Assembly: GCF_000786205.1 (NCBI RefSeq)
Contig: NZ_JROH01000010.1
Coordinates: 1 to 64,000 of the forward strand
Length of the DNA stretch: 64,000 bases
From: Sphingomonas sp. 37zxx
Lineage (GTDB): Bacteria > Pseudomonadota > Alphaproteobacteria > Sphingomonadales > Sphingomonadaceae
Direction: 5' to 3'
Position numbers and translations under genes: made by a program. Of the stretch, positions 19,456 to 29,597 are shown one piece after another (position 1 is the stretch's first letter; each line of letters opens with the position of its first letter). The notes under the pieces are model-generated. The model ran no database searches and had not been told where the DNA came from. It was given only the letters and a program-made list of their open reading frames with translations.

Positions 19456-21777
19456 ATGCAACATCGCCTTTCGCTGGCAGCCATGCTGCTCGCATCCACC
19501 ACCATCGCGGCACCGGCATTTGCACAAGCTGCACTGCAGGACACCAGTGACAGCGCGACCGACTCGTCGCGCGACACGAACGAGATCGTCGTCACCGCGC
19601 AAAAGATCGAACAGCGTCTGGTCGACGTGCCGATCACCATTTCGGCGGTGTCGGGCGCGCGCATGGCCGAACTGGGCGTCAGCGATCTCGACGAACTGTC
19701 GAACTATATTCCCGGCCTCAACGTCCAGGAGCAGAGCGCGAACAATCCCGGCATCGTGATCCGCGGCATCACCTCGGATTCGGGCTCGGCACAGCAAGGG
19801 CCGCGCGTCACCCTGTATTACAACGGCGTCGACATCGCGCGCTCGCGCGGTTCGTATCAGGCTATCTACGATCTGGAGCGGGTCGAGGTTATCAAGGGGC
19901 CGCAGGCAACGCTGTTCGGCACCGCATCGGCAGTCGGCGCGATCAGCATGACCTCGGCCCGCCCACGCGAAGGTTTTTCGGGCGCGCTGACCGCAGGCTA
20001 TGGCAATTACAACGCCAAATTGCTGTCGGGCTTCATCAATGGCGGGTCGGACGTGTTCGCAGGCCGTATCGCGTTTGAATATAAGAAGCGCGACGGGTTC
20101 GTCGAAAACCTCTCGCCCAATCAGGACGAGGAACTCTATGCGCAGGACCAGCTCGGCATCCGTGCTTCGGTTCGCTACGCCCCCACCGATCGCTTCACGC
20201 TCGACGTCATCGGCACCTATGACCGCCAGCGCAACGGCGGCACCCCGTTCGTCTCGCGCGCATTGCCGACGCAGGCGGGGCCGGGCAATCCGTTCGGTAA
20301 GGCCAATCTGGGCGGCTCGCCGGTGTCCGAAGCAGTGCTGGGCGCGGCGCAGCTTGGCCTTGATCGCGACGTCTATGACTTCAACCTGACCGCGAGCTAC
20401 GAATTGTCCGACAGCCTGACCTTCACCACGGTGAACGGCTATCGCGACTTCGACAGCCTAGAGATTTTCGACGCCGATGGATCGGCTGCCTGGTATCTCG
20501 AGTTCGCCGAACTGGCGAAGGGATGGCAGGTAAGCCACGAAGGCCGCTTTGCCTATAACAGCCAAAAGCTGCGTGCATCGTTCGGTTGGAATGTGTTCGT
20601 CGAGGACAGTTTCCAGAACATACCGTTCTCGACCGAAGAAGGTATTTTCCTGCAATGCGCGGCGCGGGTAATCCCTGGGCTTCCCTGCATCAACGCACAG
20701 GGCACGGTGACGGCGGCGCAGGCCACCGCGATCCTGTCGGGCGGGCGGCTGACGCAGGTGCCCTACAGCTCGGTGTTCGAGAACCAGGGTCAGAACGACA
20801 CCTATTCGGTGTTTGCCGATTCGACCTGGATTCCTATTCCAGCGCTTGAGCTTACCGCTGGCGTGCGCGTGCTGATCGAGCAGCGCAAATCGGGCTATTT
20901 CGCCCGCGTCCCCCGCGTCACCCTCACCGGTGCCGCATCGCTGATCGGCCAGGTCGATACCGGTGGTCAGACCTTCACGGCGCAGGACAGCTTTGCCGCG
21001 ATCCTGCCGCGCTTCAACGCGCTGCTTCGCCTTTCCGACGATATCAACATCTATGGCACGGTATCGAAGGGCCGTCGCTCGCCGGTGGTGCAGCTCGACG
21101 CCCGCAGCACGCCGACCGGCCCGGCGGCAAACCTCCAGTCGGTGCCCGAGGAAATTGTTTGGAACTATGAAGGCGGCATCAAGGGGACCGTTGGCCCGGT
21201 CTCGGGGACGCTCGGCGTCTATTACCAGAAATATGACGGCTTCCAGGTCAGCGTCCTGCTGCCCAACGGCATGACCCAGACCCAAAGCGCCGGCACCGCC
21301 AGCAACCTGGGTGTCGAAGCCGAAGTAAGCATCCGGCCGACGTCGTGGTTCAACGTCTTCGCCAACGGATCGTACATCGACGGCGGCATCGACGAGGGCA
21401 ACAACTTTGCGCCCCAATTCTCGGGTGCACGCTTCCGGCTTCAGCCCGAATGGCAGGCGGCGGCTGGCTTCACCGTCAATGCGCCGGTCGGCAACGGCAT
21501 GCGCTTCTTTGCGACGCCGACAGTCACCTATCGCAGCCGCATCTTCTTTGAAGTGCCGAACAACCGGGCGATCTCGCAAGGGCCGGTCACGCTGGTCAAT
21601 GCGCGCGCCGGCCTTAGCTTCATGGACGAACAGTTCGAACTGGCAGGCTTCATCCGCAACGCGACCAACGAGGAATATCTGCTCGACGCCGGCAACACCG
21701 GCGGTTTCTTTGGCATCCCGACGTTCATCCGTGCCGAACCGCGCTTCTATGGCGCGCAGTTGACCGCGCGCTTCTAA
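19456..21777 (+). CDS. TonB-dependent receptor
   Basis: A 773-aa receptor. Signal peptide to about residue 23 (PAFAQ), TonB box NEIVVTAQKIEQRLVDVPIT, plug with LSNYIPGLNVQEQS, VIRGITSDSG and VEVIKGPQATLFG, barrel ending GAQLTARF. The plug style (VTAQKxEQxLxDVPIS, GxASAVGAIS) is that of the abundant sphingomonad receptors of unassigned substrate. A secreted M19 dipeptidase starts 113 nt after its stop, hinting at peptide-linked or amino-acid substrates. The 139-bp region upstream has no gene and presumably holds the promoter. Confidence 0.95.
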   Translation: MQHRLSLAAMLLASTTIAAPAFAQAALQDTSDSATDSSRDTNEIVVTAQKIEQRLVDVPITISAVSGARMAELGVSDLDELSNYIPGLNVQEQSANNPGIVIRGITSDSGSAQQGPRVTLYYNGVDIARSRGSYQAIYDLERVEVIKGPQATLFGTASAVGAISMTSARPREGFSGALTAGYGNYNAKLLSGFINGGSDVFAGRIAFEYKKRDGFVENLSPNQDEELYAQDQLGIRASVRYAPTDRFTLDVIGTYDRQRNGGTPFVSRALPTQAGPGNPFGKANLGGSPVSEAVLGAAQLGLDRDVYDFNLTASYELSDSLTFTTVNGYRDFDSLEIFDADGSAAWYLEFAELAKGWQVSHEGRFAYNSQKLRASFGWNVFVEDSFQNIPFSTEEGIFLQCAARVIPGLPCINAQGTVTAAQATAILSGGRLTQVPYSSVFENQGQNDTYSVFADSTWIPIPALELTAGVRVLIEQRKSGYFARVPRVTLTGAASLIGQVDTGGQTFTAQDSFAAILPRFNALLRLSDDINIYGTVSKGRRSPVVQLDARSTPTGPAANLQSVPEEIVWNYEGGIKGTVGPVSGTLGVYYQKYDGFQVSVLLPNGMTQTQSAGTASNLGVEAEVSIRPTSWFNVFANGSYIDGGIDEGNNFAPQFSGARFRLQPEWQAAAGFTVNAPVGNGMRFFATPTVTYRSRIFFEVPNNRAISQGPVTLVNARAGLSFMDEQFELAGFIRNATNEEYLLDAGNTGGFFGIPTFIRAEPRFYGAQLTARF

Positions 21778-21889
21778 GGCAAGCGAGGTGCCCCTGCCCT
21801 TTTCGGGCCGGGGCAGTTCGGGTCTATCCATCGCGCTCGCCCCGCGACATGATGCGTGCTTTACGCGACATGGCCGGGGTGAGCACGAT

Positions 21890-23125
21890 ATGACGAACAT
21901 GCTTGGGATTTCGCTGGCCCTGCTGCTCGCCGCGCCGGCGCTGGGCCAGGCCACCAGCCCCCCGCAAGATGCCGCCGCCCGTCTCGAGCGCTTTCTCGCC
22001 ACCCGCCCGGTGGTCGACGGTCACAACGACCTGCCCTGGGAATTGCGCGAACGGCATGGCAGCCGGGTCGAAACCACCGACCTGTCAGCCAATGGCGACA
22101 AGCTGGTGCCTCCCGTCCAGACCGACATCGCCCGGCTTCGCGCCGGCGGCTATGGCGGGCAGTTCTGGTCGCTTTGGATTCCTGCGACCATCACCGGGGC
22201 CGAAGCGGTCAAGACCACGCGCGAGCAGATCGCGCTCGTGCGCCGGCTGGTCGCGCGCTATCCCGATGATCTGGCGCTCGCCACCACCAGCGCCGAAGTC
22301 CGCGCCGCGCAGCAAGCCGGGCGGATCGCATCGCTGATGGGGATCGAGGGCGCGCACCAGATCGCCGACAACGACCTGTCGGTGCTGCGCGACTATCGCC
22401 GGGCGGGCGTGCTTTACATGACGCTGACGCACACGAAGAACGTCTCCTGGGCCGACAGCGCCACCGACACCCCCAATGTGCGCGGCCTGACCCCGTTCGG
22501 GCGCGAGGTGATTGCCGAGATGAACCGGATCGGCATGCTGGTCGACCTGAGCCACGTATCCGCCGACACCGCCAAGGCCGCGCTCGCCGCCACCCGCGCG
22601 CCGGTAATCTTCTCACATTCCAATGCCTTCGCGCTGAACCCGCACCCACGCAACGTGCCCGACGACGTGCTGCGGCTGACCGCGGCGAATGGCGGCGTGG
22701 TGATGGTCAATGTCTATCCGGTGTTCGTGTCGGCGGCCTATGCCGACTGGAACGCGCGGCGCGGTGCCGAGGCGAAGCGGCTGGGCATCGCTACCAACGA
22801 TGCCGGCATGGCCCAGTGGACAGCTGCGAACCCCGCCCCGCGCGTGACCGCCGCCGATGTCGCGAACCATGTCGAACACATCGCGCGGATCGCCGGGCGC
22901 GATCATGTCGGCCTGGGCGGCGATTATGACGGCATCGGCGGCACCGGGCCGGAGGGGATGGCGGGCGTCGATGGCTGGCGACTGCTGTTCGCCGAGCTGA
23001 TCCAGCGCGGCTGGTCCGATGCCGATCTGGCGAAGCTGGCGGGCGGCAACGTCCTGCGCGTACTCGCGAAGGCCGAAGCGGTCGCGTCCCCTGCCCGCGA
23101 CATCGCGAACGACACGATGGGTTGA
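21890..23125 (+). CDS. Membrane dipeptidase (M19 family), exported
   Basis: A 411-aa zinc dipeptidase. Signal peptide to about residue 20 (ALGQ). The metal-binding residues are visible in order: DGHNDLPW (HxD), GIEGAHQI (bridging glutamate), LTHTKN, DLSHVS and FSHSNA (histidines), and HVGLGGDYDG near the C terminus. It removes an amino acid from dipeptides with broad specificity. The ATG at 21890 is preferred since upstream codons give no signal peptide. Located downstream of a TonB receptor, it could process imported peptides in the periplasm. Confidence 0.92.
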   Translation: MTNMLGISLALLLAAPALGQATSPPQDAAARLERFLATRPVVDGHNDLPWELRERHGSRVETTDLSANGDKLVPPVQTDIARLRAGGYGGQFWSLWIPATITGAEAVKTTREQIALVRRLVARYPDDLALATTSAEVRAAQQAGRIASLMGIEGAHQIADNDLSVLRDYRRAGVLYMTLTHTKNVSWADSATDTPNVRGLTPFGREVIAEMNRIGMLVDLSHVSADTAKAALAATRAPVIFSHSNAFALNPHPRNVPDDVLRLTAANGGVVMVNVYPVFVSAAYADWNARRGAEAKRLGIATNDAGMAQWTAANPAPRVTAADVANHVEHIARIAGRDHVGLGGDYDGIGGTGPEGMAGVDGWRLLFAELIQRGWSDADLAKLAGGNVLRVLAKAEAVASPARDIANDTMG

Positions 23126-23271
23126 GCGATAGCATCGACAAGACGATGCAATGGTTTTTCTGGTCGCGGCCAAGCACCGATCCACCGCGATACGGTTGCC
23201 CTTAGCAAATCAAGCGGCGATCGTCATGGTGTATCTGGAGCATAGTCTCTCGTTTACCCTGGAGAACCCTG

Positions 23272-23652
23272 ATGAATATCCGACATTTCACGATCGTCGC
23301 TGCCGGACTGTTGACCGTGAACAGCCCCGCCTTTGCCCAAGCGATGGCGAGCGGTCAGGCCGCGCCCGAAGCCCAGGCGCAGACCGCGCCCGCCACCAGC
23401 ACCGGCCCGATCAGTGACGCGGACGTTACCCGGTTCGCAAAAGCAGTCGTCGCGGTCGAAGCAGTGCAAAAGGATACCGCGATCGCGCCCGCCGAAAAAC
23501 AGGCACAAATGGCGGCAAAGGTGCAAGCCACCGGGCTGGAACCCGCAAAGTTCAACCAGATCGCGCAGACCATGCAAAGCGACCCGGCCTTGCAGGCGAA
23601 GGTTTCCGCTGCGGTGCTGGCCGAAAGCAGCGGTGCTGCCCCGGCTCGATAG
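23272..23652 (+). CDS. DUF4168-like exported protein
   Basis: A 126-aa small exported protein. Signal peptide to about residue 23 (PAFAQ); an Ala/Gln/Thr-rich linker; then a helical domain with ISDADVTRFAKAVVAVE and a C-terminal LEPAKFNQIAQTMQSDPAL, the pattern of DUF4168 proteins. The ATG has CTGGAGA 8 nt upstream. No function is established for the family. It is convergent with the rlpA-like gene. Confidence 0.8.
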   Translation: MNIRHFTIVAAGLLTVNSPAFAQAMASGQAAPEAQAQTAPATSTGPISDADVTRFAKAVVAVEAVQKDTAIAPAEKQAQMAAKVQATGLEPAKFNQIAQTMQSDPALQAKVSAAVLAESSGAAPAR

Positions 23653-23675
23653 GGTTCGGGTGGGGGTCGGGGCGG

Positions 23676-24287
23676 CTAGCGCTGCACCAGCCCCGCCCGC
23701 TCCCCCGCCGCCAATTGTGCCTGTAGGCTTTCCAGCACGCGGCCCGAAGCGGCAGGGCGATCCTGGGCGGGCTTGCCGGCGCGCAAACGGGCAGCGTCGC
23801 GCGCGGACGGATCGACCCGGCGGACCCGTACTGCCGCCGCCCCCGCAGAGCGCATGCCGAGCAGGTCCGCTGCCCCGCGCGACAGATCGATCACCCTGCC
23901 GCGCGCAAACGGGCCGCGATCATTGACCCGCACCAGGATCGTCCTGCCAGTCTCCAGCGACGTCACCTCGACATAGCTTGGCAATGGCAGGGTCTTGTGC
24001 GCGGCGCTGATGCCCTTGGGGCGAAACCGCTCGCCATTGGCGGTCTGCTTGCCCGATTCATTGCCATACCAGCTGGCATAGCCAAGCTCGTCATAGCGCG
24101 GGTCGGCGGCGGGCACATAGGTCGTGCCGCGCACCGTATAGGGACGCCCGATCTTGACCGGCGTATCGGCGACCGGGCGATAGTCACGCCCCGCACACCC
24201 CGCCAGCGCGAGCGTGCCGGCAGCGATCGCCATCCCCCGACCGACCGATCCGCGCCTCAACGCAACCCTGCACCAATACCCTGCCAT
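23676..24287 (-). CDS. rlpA: RlpA-family septal ring lytic transglycosylase (lipoprotein)
   Basis: A 203-aa lipoprotein with lipobox LAGC at residues 27-30, so likely outer-membrane anchored. The double-psi beta-barrel spans about residues 60-150: YASWYGNESGKQTANGE and LPLPSYVEVTSLETGRTILVRVNDRGPFARGRVIDLS contain the conserved residues of RlpA. No SPOR domain follows, so it is a short form. RlpA cleaves peptide-free glycan strands at the septum. An in-frame ATG 18 codons downstream (MAIAAGTLALAGC) is an equally good start. Confidence 0.9.
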   Translation of the reverse strand: MAGYWCRVALRRGSVGRGMAIAAGTLALAGCAGRDYRPVADTPVKIGRPYTVRGTTYVPAADPRYDELGYASWYGNESGKQTANGERFRPKGISAAHKTLPLPSYVEVTSLETGRTILVRVNDRGPFARGRVIDLSRGAADLLGMRSAGAAAVRVRRVDPSARDAARLRAGKPAQDRPAASGRVLESLQAQLAAGERAGLVQR

Positions 24288-24348
24288 CGCCGCCGATTAT
24301 ACCGCGTGCCCCGGCAAAACCTATGGCGGTGTGCGTGCCGCCACGCCG

Positions 24349-24597
24349 TCAATCGACGAACACCGAGGTGACCGCGATTTCGATCTGCGCTTCGGCACGC
24401 GGGGCGATCAGATGCCGGAGCATCTCGACATCATTTTGCAGCGCGATCGGATCGAGCCCGTCCGCCGAACGAAGCGCCTGTTTCACCCAGTCGCTCATGT
24501 GCGGATGATTGAGCACCCACGCGATCCGGGCATCGGCGATCGAAAGCTTGACCTCGGGCTCCTGCCGCACACTGGTTACCCGCTCGTCCGCCCTCAT
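24349..24597 (-). CDS. Small conserved-looking protein of unknown function (dab operon)
   Basis: An 82-aa protein whose ATG overlaps the stop of the DUF6671 gene (ATGA), so it is translated as the last gene of the dab operon. It has no signal peptide or membrane helix; the core reads ARIAWVLNHPHMSDWVKQALRSADGLDPIALQNDVEML and the end IEIAVTSVFVD. I do not recognise the family. The longer frame starting at 24786 lies inside DUF6671 and is rejected. Confidence 0.65.
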   Translation of the reverse strand: MRADERVTSVRQEPEVKLSIADARIAWVLNHPHMSDWVKQALRSADGLDPIALQNDVEMLRHLIAPRAEAQIEIAVTSVFVD

Positions 24598-25499
24598 GGG
24601 TTGCACTCCGCGCATTGGCCGGGGTCGGCCTTGTCGGCATCGCCCCTGCGCTCCTCGCGCCGCCCGCATCCGGCGCACGACCATAGCGCTGCCCGCGCCA
24701 ACAGCGTCGGCTCGCCGCACCAGCCGCAGGGCAGTCCCGGCAGACGTTCGGTCACGGCAAAGCCCGGACGGCGGCAATCGGGGCATTGGCTGCGGCCACG
24801 CCGCGCCAGATCAATTGTCGCGCGCCGGATCGCGCGCATGCGGCGCGGATTGCGATGCGCGCGCATGTCGGTTTCGACAAAGGCACCGCCGCCCCCGGCA
24901 AGACATGCCTCGATCGCGGCGGTCAGCGCCGGCCAGGTGACGGCATCCTTGACCAGGCCAAGCTCATGCGCCGGCTGACCGTCGCGGCAGCCCATGACGA
25001 TGACGCCATGATCGGGAAAGCCGATCCGCTGGGCAAAGGCCAGCCCCTGCTCGATCGAGGTGATTACCGCGTGCGAAAAATTGGTGTCGGGCGTGGCATA
25101 TTGCCCGACAAGCTCGATACCCGCCACGCGATCGACCAGCACGACGATCTCCTGCTGTAGCGGGCAAAAGGGAAGATAGGGATGCGGGCCGAAGCTGCCT
25201 TCGCTCGCCAGCGCGATATGGGCATCGGGCATCGCGGCAAAGGCGGCGTCGATCTTGGCGCGCGCTGCGGCCAGGGCCGACCCGGTGCGCGGCACCTCGC
25301 GGCTGAACGTGCCAAAGGCATCGGTGTCGATCCCGCTGGCAACCTCGACGCGCAGGCCCAGGAAACGCGCGGCGATCGGCGCGATTGCCCGCTCCTTGGC
25401 GTGCATCGTCGCCAGGATCGCGCGTTCGCCGGCATAGGGTGTCACTGAAAGGCCCGCCGCTACGGAACCCGGCGGGATGGCAATCGCCTGAATGGCCAT
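24594..25499 (-). CDS. DUF6671 family protein with zinc-ribbon tail
   Basis: A 301-aa soluble protein. N-terminal segments YAGERAILATMHAKERAIAP and IDTDAFGTFSREVPRTGSAL are those of DUF6671. The C terminus has three CxxC pairs (CPDC, CGWC, CAGC), ending CAEC, indicating zinc ribbons. It starts 3 nt after dabA ends and overlaps the next small gene, so it belongs to the dab operon. Its role is unknown; co-transcription with the carbon transporter suggests an accessory or regulatory part. Confidence 0.78.
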   Translation of the reverse strand: MAIQAIAIPPGSVAAGLSVTPYAGERAILATMHAKERAIAPIAARFLGLRVEVASGIDTDAFGTFSREVPRTGSALAAARAKIDAAFAAMPDAHIALASEGSFGPHPYLPFCPLQQEIVVLVDRVAGIELVGQYATPDTNFSHAVITSIEQGLAFAQRIGFPDHGVIVMGCRDGQPAHELGLVKDAVTWPALTAAIEACLAGGGGAFVETDMRAHRNPRRMRAIRRATIDLARRGRSQCPDCRRPGFAVTERLPGLPCGWCGEPTLLARAALWSCAGCGRREERRGDADKADPGQCAECNP

Positions 25500-25502
25500 C
25501 GT

Positions 25503-27923
25503 TCAGGCCGCCATGTCGGCGACAGCGGCAGATGGCGCATCCTGAAGCACCGGGGTCCAGTCCAGATCCCCGGCATAGCGCCACGCCATCCGCCCGGCAT
25601 CGTCCAGCGCGAACAAGTGAAGCCAGCGATTGTCGAACAGCGCGCGCACCCCCGGATGGCGCGCCAATATCTCGCTCATCGCCTCGCGCGGTGCTTCGAT
25701 GCAAACCGACAGCCGCAGCGGTTCATGGACATAGCGCTCGCCGTCATGAACCGATTGCCACGGCAGCCCGGCACGCAGCGGGCCGCCATTGCCCTCGACC
25801 ACGCCGATGCCGCCAACGACATTGTGCAACAGCTTGTTGCCGCCGCCGAACACCGCCGGGGCTACGGTCGATCCATAATATTGCAGGCTGATCCAGCTTG
25901 CGACGACCACCGGCGCGGTCAGGATCAGCTCGAGCACGCCGAAGCCGGCATCGCCTCGCCAGTCATAATCATGCAGGAACGCGCGCCCTTCCAGGCTTTT
26001 GCCCGCCGTCCGGCGGCGCGGCGCGGCAATGAACGCCTTGCACCCCGCCAGCGCCCATTCGGGCCGAACCTCGGCCCAATCGCGGCTGCGCTTGACCAAT
26101 TCGGCCCCGGTCGTCGCGCGCGGCAAATGCAGCGCGCGCTCGCCGCGCGCGATCTTTCCTGCGGCGGCAAGCCAGGTCCGCACCGCCGTCAGGTCGGGAT
26201 GCGGTGCCGCGCCGCCGTCCTGTGCGTACAGCGTCACCGCGTCGGTGGTCGTATCATGCAAAGCGGCAATGAACCGCGTGTCCGCCGGTATCTCGATCCC
26301 CTCCGGCATCAGCCCCTGCCGGACATCGGCATCGTTGAGCAGCGCAGCCAGCAGCCGCGCATTCACCTCGCCCGAATAGCCGCCACACGCGCCGCAATGC
26401 AGGCCGCTGGCATGCGGATTGTTGACGACATTGGCCCCATGCCCCGCCAGCAGCACCAACGGCGCGAAATTGCTGGTCAGCGACATGGCGCGCAGCACCG
26501 CCGCTGCCGCCTTGGTCCGCGCGGCCAGATCGAGCGAGGGATCGAGGCGCGGCATCGGATCGTTGGGTGCCAGCTTGGCGCGCAGCCCCAGCGCGTCGCT
26601 CACCAGCTTGCCAGCATAGACCGGCCCCATCGCCTCGACAAAGGCAAAGGACGAGATCGCCGCCAGCCGAAACCGGCCCCAGGCGCGCTCTGCCCGCGCC
26701 TTGAAACGCGCAGCGAGATCCGCCGCAGCCTCCTCAGGCCCGCCCGACCGGCTGGTCAGGCCCGGATTGAGCAGCACCGGCAGGCGATGCTCGGCCACAT
26801 CCGAAGCAAAGCGGCGATGCGAGGCGGTGATCCCGAAAAATCCGGCAAAGCCCAGCGTCTGGATCGCCGGGTTGACCGATTCGAGCGCGCGCCGGAACAC
26901 CTCCGATCGCACGTCGATGCAAAACGCGGCCTGCAATGCCGCACGGTCAGCCGAAGGAGCGATGCCGGGTGCCGCCAGCGTTTCGGCCAATAGCCGCTGC
27001 GCCGCGCGCTCCGCCGCCTCTTGCAGGATCGAATCGATGGCCTGATCGGCAGTCGGCGTCACCGGCGCGGCATGCAGCACCATTGCCGATTGCCACCGTA
27101 GTTCGATCTGGTCGGCATAACGCTCGAACAGCGCGGCTTCCCAGATCAGGCGAATGGCCAGAAACGCCTCGATCGTCGTGTCGGTGCCACCGCCAAGCTC
27201 GGCCTGCCAAAGCTGATAGCGGGCATATTGCGCCCAGCCGCCCAGCGTCATCAGCATCTGGTGGAAATAGGTTTCGGTCGCCGCCGCCGGCAAGCCGATC
27301 GTCTCGACGACGCGGGCAATCGCATCCGCCGCCGCTTCGGGTGCTTTTGCCACATAGGCGGCAAAGCCCGGCAACCCGGCGATTTCGGGAGTGATGTCGT
27401 GAGTCGCCATCGCCCGCCAGACGCCGTAAGCACCGCCGTCGCGCGGGGCGGCCCATAGCGCCTGCCCTTCGTCGAAATATCCCGCCGCCCAGGCACCGAA
27501 GCGCTCGGCGATGAGGCCGGGCCAATCGATGCCCGACACCGCCGCCGCCAGATTGGCGATCGTCGGCAGTGCGCCGGTAGCATCGGCCGAAGCGCGCCGG
27601 GCGGCCAGTTTCAATGCAAAGAGGTTGGCGGGTCGCGTCGACACGGGGGCGCTGGCCAGCGCGTCGGCAAGATCGGCATCGGTAATGCCCCCATCGGCGA
27701 TTCGCGCCTGATACCAGTCGCGCGGCATGGTGACGGCGGCACCCGCCACGCGCCCAAGCCGGGCCGCGACCATCGCCAGGCTTTCGCCAGCCTGCCCCAG
27801 GAAAGGGTTTACCGCGACGCTGGACGCCAGCGGCCAGACCGGCGGGACTGCCCTGGCCGCGCGATCGACGGCTGCGCCAAGGGAGACACCATCCTTCGAC
27901 GATGCAGATTGTGCGTTCATCAT
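25503..27923 (-). CDS. dabA: DabA-type inorganic carbon transporter subunit (DUF2309/UPF0753)
   Basis: An 806-aa carbonic-anhydrase-like subunit. The zinc ligands of DabA can be placed: C335 and D337 in FCIDVRSE, H495 in LLAGHGANV, and C510 in [10 protein letters not shown]; the spacings (2 and 15 residues) equal those of the characterised Halothiobacillus protein. With DabB it drives CO2 hydration to bicarbonate energised by cation flow. The ATG at 27923 has GGAAA 6 nt upstream; a second ATG follows immediately. It starts 17 nt after dabB. Confidence 0.93.
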   Translation of the reverse strand: MMNAQSASSKDGVSLGAAVDRAARAVPPVWPLASSVAVNPFLGQAGESLAMVAARLGRVAGAAVTMPRDWYQARIADGGITDADLADALASAPVSTRPANLFALKLAARRASADATGALPTIANLAAAVSGIDWPGLIAERFGAWAAGYFDEGQALWAAPRDGGAYGVWRAMATHDITPEIAGLPGFAAYVAKAPEAAADAIARVVETIGLPAAATETYFHQMLMTLGGWAQYARYQLWQAELGGGTDTTIEAFLAIRLIWEAALFERYADQIELRWQSAMVLHAAPVTPTADQAIDSILQEAAERAAQRLLAETLAAPGIAPSADRAALQAAFCIDVRSEVFRRALESVNPAIQTLGFAGFFGITASHRRFASDVAEHRLPVLLNPGLTSRSGGPEEAAADLAARFKARAERAWGRFRLAAISSFAFVEAMGPVYAGKLVSDALGLRAKLAPNDPMPRLDPSLDLAARTKAAAAVLRAMSLTSNFAPLVLLAGHGANVVNNPHASGLHCGACGGYSGEVNARLLAALLNDADVRQGLMPEGIEIPADTRFIAALHDTTTDAVTLYAQDGGAAPHPDLTAVRTWLAAAGKIARGERALHLPRATTGAELVKRSRDWAEVRPEWALAGCKAFIAAPRRRTAGKSLEGRAFLHDYDWRGDAGFGVLELILTAPVVVASWISLQYYGSTVAPAVFGGGNKLLHNVVGGIGVVEGNGGPLRAGLPWQSVHDGERYVHEPLRLSVCIEAPREAMSEILARHPGVRALFDNRWLHLFALDDAGRMAWRYAGDLDWTPVLQDAPSAAVADMAA

Positions 27924-27940
27924 GATCGTTTCCGTTCGGA

Positions 27941-29491
27941 TCAGGGGTGGTTACGCAGCCGCCAGCCGCCCAGCAGCCGGTCGAACACCGCATTGGCGTA
28001 AAAGCCGTTCGAGAGATGCACCCGCAGCCCGGCGGCGGCGGGGTGATAGGCCCATAGCGGGAACATCGCCTGCACCACCGCGACCAGCCCGAAACTGAGC
28101 ACCGCCAGCGCGATCAGCCCCCATTGCAGCGGCCCGGGTGCGGGCGGCGCGGGCAGCACTCCCGCCGTCAGCCACATCGCAAAGACTTGGAGCGCGAAAT
28201 AGCCGGTCGAGGTGGCGAGGGCATATCCCAGGGTGCGCTGCGTCAACGCCTTGGGCGCGGCATCGGCCAGCCCCTGCGCCAGCATATAGGCGACGCCAAA
28301 GATCAGGATCGCCCCCAGCGCGATGGCCTGGGGCGATTTATGCTGAAACCCGAAGCCAAAGCCGACGACGCCGTAAATGACCAGCGCCAGCACAAAGGCC
28401 CGCCCGACCGCCCCCACCTTTGGGATCGCGACGGGTCCGGGGCGGCGATTGGCGGCGATCTGCTCGACCGCGCCGCCCGATGAGAGAAACGCATGCGCCT
28501 TGTACAGCGAATGCGCGACGATGTGCAGCAGCGCCAGCGGGAACAGCGCCAGCCCGCATTCGAGGATCATGAAGCCCATCTGCGCCACGGTCGACCATGC
28601 CAGCGCGGTCTTCACCGCGGGCTGGGTCAGCATCACCAGCCCGGCGAACAAGGCGGTAAAGCCGCCGACCATCACCAGCACCGCCAGCACGCCGGGCGCG
28701 AGCAGCATGACATCGGCGAAGCGGATTAGCAGAAAGCCGCCGGCGTTGATGACGCCCGCGTGGAGCAGCGCCGACACCGGCGTCGGCGCTTCCATCACTT
28801 CGGTCAGCCAGCCGTGCATCGGGAATTGCGCCGATTTCAGCAGCGCCGCCATCGCCAGGAAACCCGCCGCCGCCATCGCCAGCCCGCCGCCGGTGCCCGC
28901 GCGCGCGGCTCCCAGGATCGCGGCGATGTCGGTGGTACCATAGGCCAGCGCCAGCAGCACTGCGGCGATGACCAGTGCCGTGTCCCCCATGCGGGACGTC
29001 ACATATTTCTTGGCCGCCGCCCGCTGCGCCGCTACTCGCCCCGGATAGAAGAGCAGCAGCCGATGCAGGAACAGGCTGGTGCCGATCCAGGCAAGGACAA
29101 GCTGCACCAGATTGCCCGCCAGCACCAGCAGCAGCACCGCCGCCAGCGTCAGGCACAGCCAACCAGTAAAGGCGCCTTGCCGCGCTTCGCCGTCGAGATA
29201 GGTCGCGGTGTAGCGCACCACGACCCAACCGATGAACGATACCAGCAGCAGCATCACGATGTTCAGCGTGTCGAGGCTGTGCGAGCGCTCCAGCCCCATC
29301 GCCGCGATCGCGCCAGCATTGCCGGTCGCGGTGAATGCGGGCAGCAGCGCCGAAAACACGGCAATGCCGAGCGCGAAGAGCGCCGCCACTTCGGCCAAGC
29401 GCGAAACGCGGCGGGTGCCCTGTCGGAAGCAAGCCCCGGCAGCGAGCGCCAGCACCAAGGGTGCAGCATGCGGTAGATAATCGATCGGCAA
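27941..29491 (-). CDS. dabB: DabB-type proton-conducting membrane subunit (NuoL/MrpA-like)
   Basis: About 516 aa with a dozen or more membrane helices. The antiporter core motifs of NuoL-like proteins are seen in [24 protein letters not shown] and in [20 protein letters not shown]. Cation flow through it powers DabA. No ATG is available upstream of the first helix except one lying inside the divergent lysR gene; I choose TTG at 29491, because AAGGAG sits exactly 6 nt before it (a GTG 3 nt upstream is the alternative). Confidence 0.9.
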   Translation of the reverse strand: MPIDYLPHAAPLVLALAAGACFRQGTRRVSRLAEVAALFALGIAVFSALLPAFTATGNAGAIAAMGLERSHSLDTLNIVMLLLVSFIGWVVVRYTATYLDGEARQGAFTGWLCLTLAAVLLLVLAGNLVQLVLAWIGTSLFLHRLLLFYPGRVAAQRAAAKKYVTSRMGDTALVIAAVLLALAYGTTDIAAILGAARAGTGGGLAMAAAGFLAMAALLKSAQFPMHGWLTEVMEAPTPVSALLHAGVINAGGFLLIRFADVMLLAPGVLAVLVMVGGFTALFAGLVMLTQPAVKTALAWSTVAQMGFMILECGLALFPLALLHIVAHSLYKAHAFLSSGGAVEQIAANRRPGPVAIPKVGAVGRAFVLALVIYGVVGFGFGFQHKSPQAIALGAILIFGVAYMLAQGLADAAPKALTQRTLGYALATSTGYFALQVFAMWLTAGVLPAPPAPGPLQWGLIALAVLSFGLVAVVQAMFPLWAYHPAAAGLRVHLSNGFYANAVFDRLLGGWRLRNHP

Positions 29492-29574
29492 CACCGGCTC
29501 CTTCGCAGCCCATAAAACGGTGCGGCCCGAGTATCGGCTAAATAATTCGCTGAAAAATTCATTGTTCCTTACAG

Positions 29575-29597
29575 ATCGTTCTGTTTTATAGAACGAT
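29575..29597. promoter_or_regulatory. Perfect inverted repeat abutting lysR start (LysR operator)
   Basis: ATCGTTCT and AGAACGAT are perfect 8-bp arms separated by 7 nt, ending exactly at the base before the lysR ATG. This gives a TTCT-N7-AGAA core, the dyad spacing of LysR-type sites. It lies in the 106-bp gap between the divergent dabB and lysR, so it probably mediates autoregulation and control of the dab operon. It leaves no room for a ribosome site, suggesting a leaderless lysR message. Confidence 0.7.
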
